A stretch of 15,631 nucleotides of DNA from Thiopontia sp964344435 (GTDB lineage Bacteria; Pseudomonadota; Gammaproteobacteria; GCF-002020875). The number at the start of each line of letters is the position of its first letter. The stretch's first letter is position 1. The position numbers were made by a program, and so were the translations under genes. This document shows positions 13,286-15,631 of the stretch, one piece after another. The notes beneath the pieces were generated by a model. The model worked only from the letters and a program-made list of their open reading frames with translations, was not told the DNA's origin and searched no databases. The stretch covers positions 1-15,631 of the forward strand of contig CAYFNH010000057.1 in assembly GCA_964344435.1 (NCBI GenBank). Reading direction: 5' to 3'.

Positions 13286-13942
13286 TTAGCGCCGGGTAAT
13301 GAGGTAGATATGCTCCAATAGAGAGGTTACACCCCGTTTGGAGAGCGGATCTTGTGAGCTGCTGAGATCCTCGGTGTGTAGATGCTCGATAGTAAATGCC
13401 TCCTGATAGAGCTGTTTGACCTCTTCATCGCTCACGGCAAATGGGGGCGGGTTCTTCTGCTGCTGTGGGTATTCGGTTACCACCAGCAAAATCCGGGTTC
13501 CTGCCGAGAGCAGGGTGGTCAGTAACTGAACATAGCGCTTGCGCATCTCTTGCGGCAGGGCGACCAGGGCAGCACGGTCAAACAGTGCCTTGCAGTGGCG
13601 GGTCAGTTTGGGGGTGAGGTTGAAGAAGTCCCCCTCCAGCAGGGTGATGGGACCACTTTCCCAGTGGGTATAGGGGGGGATGGTTTGTTGGATCGCGTCG
13701 AGTTGCTGCTCTTGAAAAAATTGTTGCAGGGCCAGATGGCTCAGTTCTACCCCCAATACACTCTGCCCCTGTTCGGCTAACCAGACCAGATCAACCGCTT
13801 TGCCACACAGTGGCAGCAGGATTTGATCATCTGGATTCAGCCCCAGTTGTGAATAGAAGCGCTCGAGCCAGGGGTTGGGTTTGCCGGTATGAAAGCCGAT
13901 CCTCCCCTCCTGCCAACGAGCATGCCAGTGGTCAGGCTCCAC
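13286..13942 (-). CDS. tpm: Thiopurine S-methyltransferase family protein
   Basis: 218 residues, the usual length of bacterial TPMT. These SAM-dependent enzymes methylate thiopurines and, in bacteria, selenium and tellurium oxyanions. The N-terminus has the family pattern (Trp-His-Ala-Arg-Trp-Gln-Glu-Gly-Arg-Ile-Gly-Phe-His), and the SAM-binding segment is at 41-68 (Leu-Leu-Pro-Leu-Cys-Gly-Lys-Ala-Val-Asp, then Val-Leu-Gly-Val-Glu-Leu-Ser). Asp-Arg-Ala-Ala-Leu-Val-Ala-Leu-Pro near 123-131 is also typical. The GTG start at 13942 is kept because the preceding codons do not extend the family sequence, though no strong ribosome binding site is seen. It lies 27 bases after the mlaA stop and may share its transcript. 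Confidence 0.9.
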   Translation of the reverse strand: MEPDHWHARWQEGRIGFHTGKPNPWLERFYSQLGLNPDDQILLPLCGKAVDLVWLAEQGQSVLGVELSHLALQQFFQEQQLDAIQQTIPPYTHWESGPITLLEGDFFNLTPKLTRHCKALFDRAALVALPQEMRKRYVQLLTTLLSAGTRILLVVTEYPQQQKNPPPFAVSDEEVKQLYQEAFTIEHLHTEDLSSSQDPLSKRGVTSLLEHIYLITRR

Positions 13943-13969
13943 GATAAAGTTCTATGGCTTTACAGGCTG

Positions 13970-14746
13970 TTAAAAGTCAGACGGGAGCGGCTGCAGTGGT
14001 ACATCGCCATCATGGATCTGGCTTACACGTTTCTGCAGATAGGCATCACGAATAAAGGCGTAGTTGTCAAAGCTGGCGTTGTCGGCCAACTCCTTCTCCT
14101 CCAGTAGTCCAGCACGCTTGCTGATGAACTTTGTTGCAATGGTGGCGCTCTCTGCGCTGGCTGGGGTGATCTCTCCGGTAGGGTTGAAGAGCTGGGTATT
14201 GCCCACCTCAATCGTGTTGCCGATCCACATTTCTGAAGCGAGACCGGCAGTGTCACGTACAGTGCTGGGGCCGAAGATGGGCAGTACAAAGTAGGGGCCG
14301 CTCTCTACTCCCCAGGTTGCCAGAGTCTGCCCCAGATCCTCATCATGCTTGGGGATGCCAGCGTCAGTGGCGACGTCAAACAGGCCCAAAATACCGATAG
14401 TGCTGTTGATGCCAAAGCGTACCGTGTCAGAGACTGCCTCCTCAAACTTGAACTGCAACAGATTGTTGAGGACGTTAAATGGCTCGCGCAGATTGCTGAA
14501 AAAGTTGCTGATACCATGCTCGGCAGGATCAGGCATGATGTCGCGGTAGCCCTCGGCAACCGGCTTCATGATGTTGTTGTCCAGTGACTCGTTGAAGCTG
14601 AACATGGCGCGGTTGTAGTCCTCTAGTGGATCGTTTTCGACACCAATATCAGGGGTTGCGATGACAATCACCGGATCCAGTGTCTCAACGGCACAGGCTA
14701 GCGAACTGAGATTGAGTAGCACGATTGCAGTAATGATCTTCTTCAT
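13970..14746 (-). CDS. mlaA: MlaA/VacJ-family outer-membrane lipid-asymmetry protein
   Basis: 258 residues of the MlaA (VacJ) family. MlaA sits in the outer membrane and removes stray phospholipids from its outer leaflet, passing them to MlaC and the MlaFEDB transporter. The family core starts at about 39 (Asp-Pro-Leu-Glu-Asp-Tyr-Asn-Arg-Ala-Met-Phe-Ser-Phe-Asn) and runs through the Gly-Ile-Leu-Gly-Leu-Phe-Asp-Val-Ala segment and Asp-Leu-Gly-Gln-Thr-Leu to Gly-Pro-Tyr-Phe-Val-Leu-Pro-Ile-Phe-Gly-Pro-Ser. The signal peptide ends Ser-Ser-Leu-Ala-Cys-Ala, so C18 has Ser at -3, not the usual Leu. It may be lipidated poorly, or cut by signal peptidase I after Ala-Cys-Ala. No other mla gene is nearby. 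Confidence 0.92.
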   Translation of the reverse strand: MKKIITAIVLLNLSSLACAVETLDPVIVIATPDIGVENDPLEDYNRAMFSFNESLDNNIMKPVAEGYRDIMPDPAEHGISNFFSNLREPFNVLNNLLQFKFEEAVSDTVRFGINSTIGILGLFDVATDAGIPKHDEDLGQTLATWGVESGPYFVLPIFGPSTVRDTAGLASEMWIGNTIEVGNTQLFNPTGEITPASAESATIATKFISKRAGLLEEKELADNASFDNYAFIRDAYLQKRVSQIHDGDVPLQPLPSDF

Positions 14747-14813
14747 AATCTAGGGTATTGTGCAGCAATAATAGGCACAATCTTAGTAATCAAGTTGTCT
14801 ATTGAAAGCTTGT

Positions 14814-14819
14814 ATTATA
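14814..14819 (-). promoter_or_regulatory. Candidate -10 box for mlaA
   Basis: Perfect TATAAT on the minus strand about 68 bases before the mlaA ATG, with TTCCCT 17 bases upstream as a poor -35 (three of six matches). The predicted leader is about 60 bases. Confidence 0.4.
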
Positions 14820-14888
14820 CTGCTGTCCTAGCGGTAAGGGAAGCTGGAAAAGTGACAAAGCAATGTTTATCAATGGGGAGGTGGTGGT

Positions 14889-15631
14889 TTGGTTGAGGTG
14901 ATTCGTCTGATCGAGTCCTGGGTGATGCCGCCCGGCGGTATCTTGCTGTTGTTGGTACTCTCGCTGCTGTTGTTTGGCATGCTACGCCGTTTCAGCCGCT
15001 TTCTATTGCTGGTGGCAACACTGTTGCTCTATCTGCTGAGCACACCATGGATGAAGCTGCAGCTGGCGCAGCAGTTGGAGGTAATCCCACCCCTACAGGC
15101 GATACCACCGATAGGTGAGGATGGGCTGGCGGCGATTGTGGTGCTGGGAGGGGGACGTTACACCGCAGCCCCCGAGTTTGGTCGGGATGTGGTCGGGAAA
15201 GCAACCCTGGAACGGTTGCGTTATGGTGCACATCTTTATCGGCAGACCGGGTTCCCGTTGCTGGTTACTGGAGGAACCCCTCTGAATGAAGGGGTTCCGG
15301 AGTCACAGTTGATGGCCGACAGCCTGTGGCAGGATTTCGGGATCAGTGGGGTATGGCAGGAGGACCAGAGCATCAATACCTGGGAGCATGCCAAGTGGGT
15401 GCCACCAATCCTCAAACAGAAGGGGGTAACCACCCTGCTATTGGTGACCCACGCCTTCCACATGGCGCGTTCGCTGCAGGTATTTCAGCAGTCTCCGGAA
15501 ATGGCAGGTATTCGCCTGTTTGCAGCACCGACCGCCTTTACTACTTGGGGTGCACTGGATCAAGGGATAGGTCTGTGGCGTCCAACAGCGGATGATTTAG
15601 AGAGAAATATCACTTTTCTCCACGAGTGGGG
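14889..15631 (+). CDS. ElyC/YdcF-family (DUF218) envelope protein, cut by the window end
   Basis: The frame runs without a stop from TTG at 14889 to the right edge (247 codons), so the C-terminus is missing. Two hydrophobic segments (about 17-31 and 36-52) are followed by a DUF218 domain from about 80. This has Ala-Ile-Val-Val-Leu-Gly-Gly-Gly-Arg (82-90), Leu-Val-Thr-Gly-Gly-Thr (125-130) and Val-Thr-His-Ala-Phe-His-Met-Ala-Arg (186-194). The layout matches E. coli ElyC, which is needed for envelope and peptidoglycan precursor integrity. The usual Ser-Arg-Asn-Thr motif reads Ser-Ile-Asn-Thr here. TTG is chosen because GGGGAGG precedes it at 7 bases; GTG at 14898 is the alternative. The gene is divergent from mlaA. 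Confidence 0.87.
   Translation, partial: MVEVIRLIESWVMPPGGILLLLVLSLLLFGMLRRFSRFLLLVATLLLYLLSTPWMKLQLAQQLEVIPPLQAIPPIGEDGLAAIVVLGGGRYTAAPEFGRDVVGKATLERLRYGAHLYRQTGFPLLVTGGTPLNEGVPESQLMADSLWQDFGISGVWQEDQSINTWEHAKWVPPILKQKGVTTLLLVTHAFHMARSLQVFQQSPEMAGIRLFAAPTAFTTWGALDQGIGLWRPTADDLERNITFLHEW

Overview
The window looks like chromosomal DNA of a free-living or symbiotic gammaproteobacterium. The reasons are a tripartite RND efflux operon, an MlaA-type outer-membrane lipid protein, thiopurine methyltransferase, an ElyC/YdcF-like envelope protein and a glnK-amtB pair behind a sigma-54 promoter. I cannot name the genus from sequence alone. No tRNA, rRNA, insertion sequence, phage gene or CRISPR array was seen. 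Genes are tightly packed and no gene-free gap exceeds 300 bases.

Region by region. 39-737 (+) is a cysteine-rich protein of unknown function, and its frame stays open to the left edge. 801-6489 (-) is a three-gene efflux operon: outer-membrane factor, periplasmic adaptor, RND pump. Each junction is a 4-base ATGA stop/start overlap. 6738-8934 (+) holds a SulP-family anion transporter and a thioredoxin-like protein. 8960-9327 (-) holds a small exported protein and, just after it, a very small hydrophobic ORF missed by length cut-offs. Upstream of these, 9387-9531 (-) has the full layout of a small RNA gene: promoter, three hairpins and an intrinsic terminator. 9618-10700 (+) is a lipoprotein with a coiled coil and a SPOR domain. 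10747-12640 (+) is the nitrogen module: NtrC-like site, sigma-54 promoter, glnK, amtB and a strong terminator. 12683-13283 (+) is an ArsC-family reductase followed by a small CxxC protein. 13286-14746 (-) is mlaA followed by a tpm-like methyltransferase. 14889 to the right edge (+) is an ElyC-like protein starting at TTG and cut by the window end.

How they fit together. GlnK and AmtB form the standard ammonium uptake and gating pair, induced under nitrogen limitation. The three efflux proteins make one envelope-spanning pump. Several other genes are also envelope genes (MlaA, ElyC-like, SPOR lipoprotein, SulP, small exported protein), but they lie in separate transcription units. The least explained part is 8960-9620. 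It combines a candidate small RNA with an anti-Shine-Dalgarno loop, a small secreted protein with a repeated Asn-Gly-Tyr-Trp motif and a repeat-encoded acidic helix, and a 25-residue membrane-like peptide.
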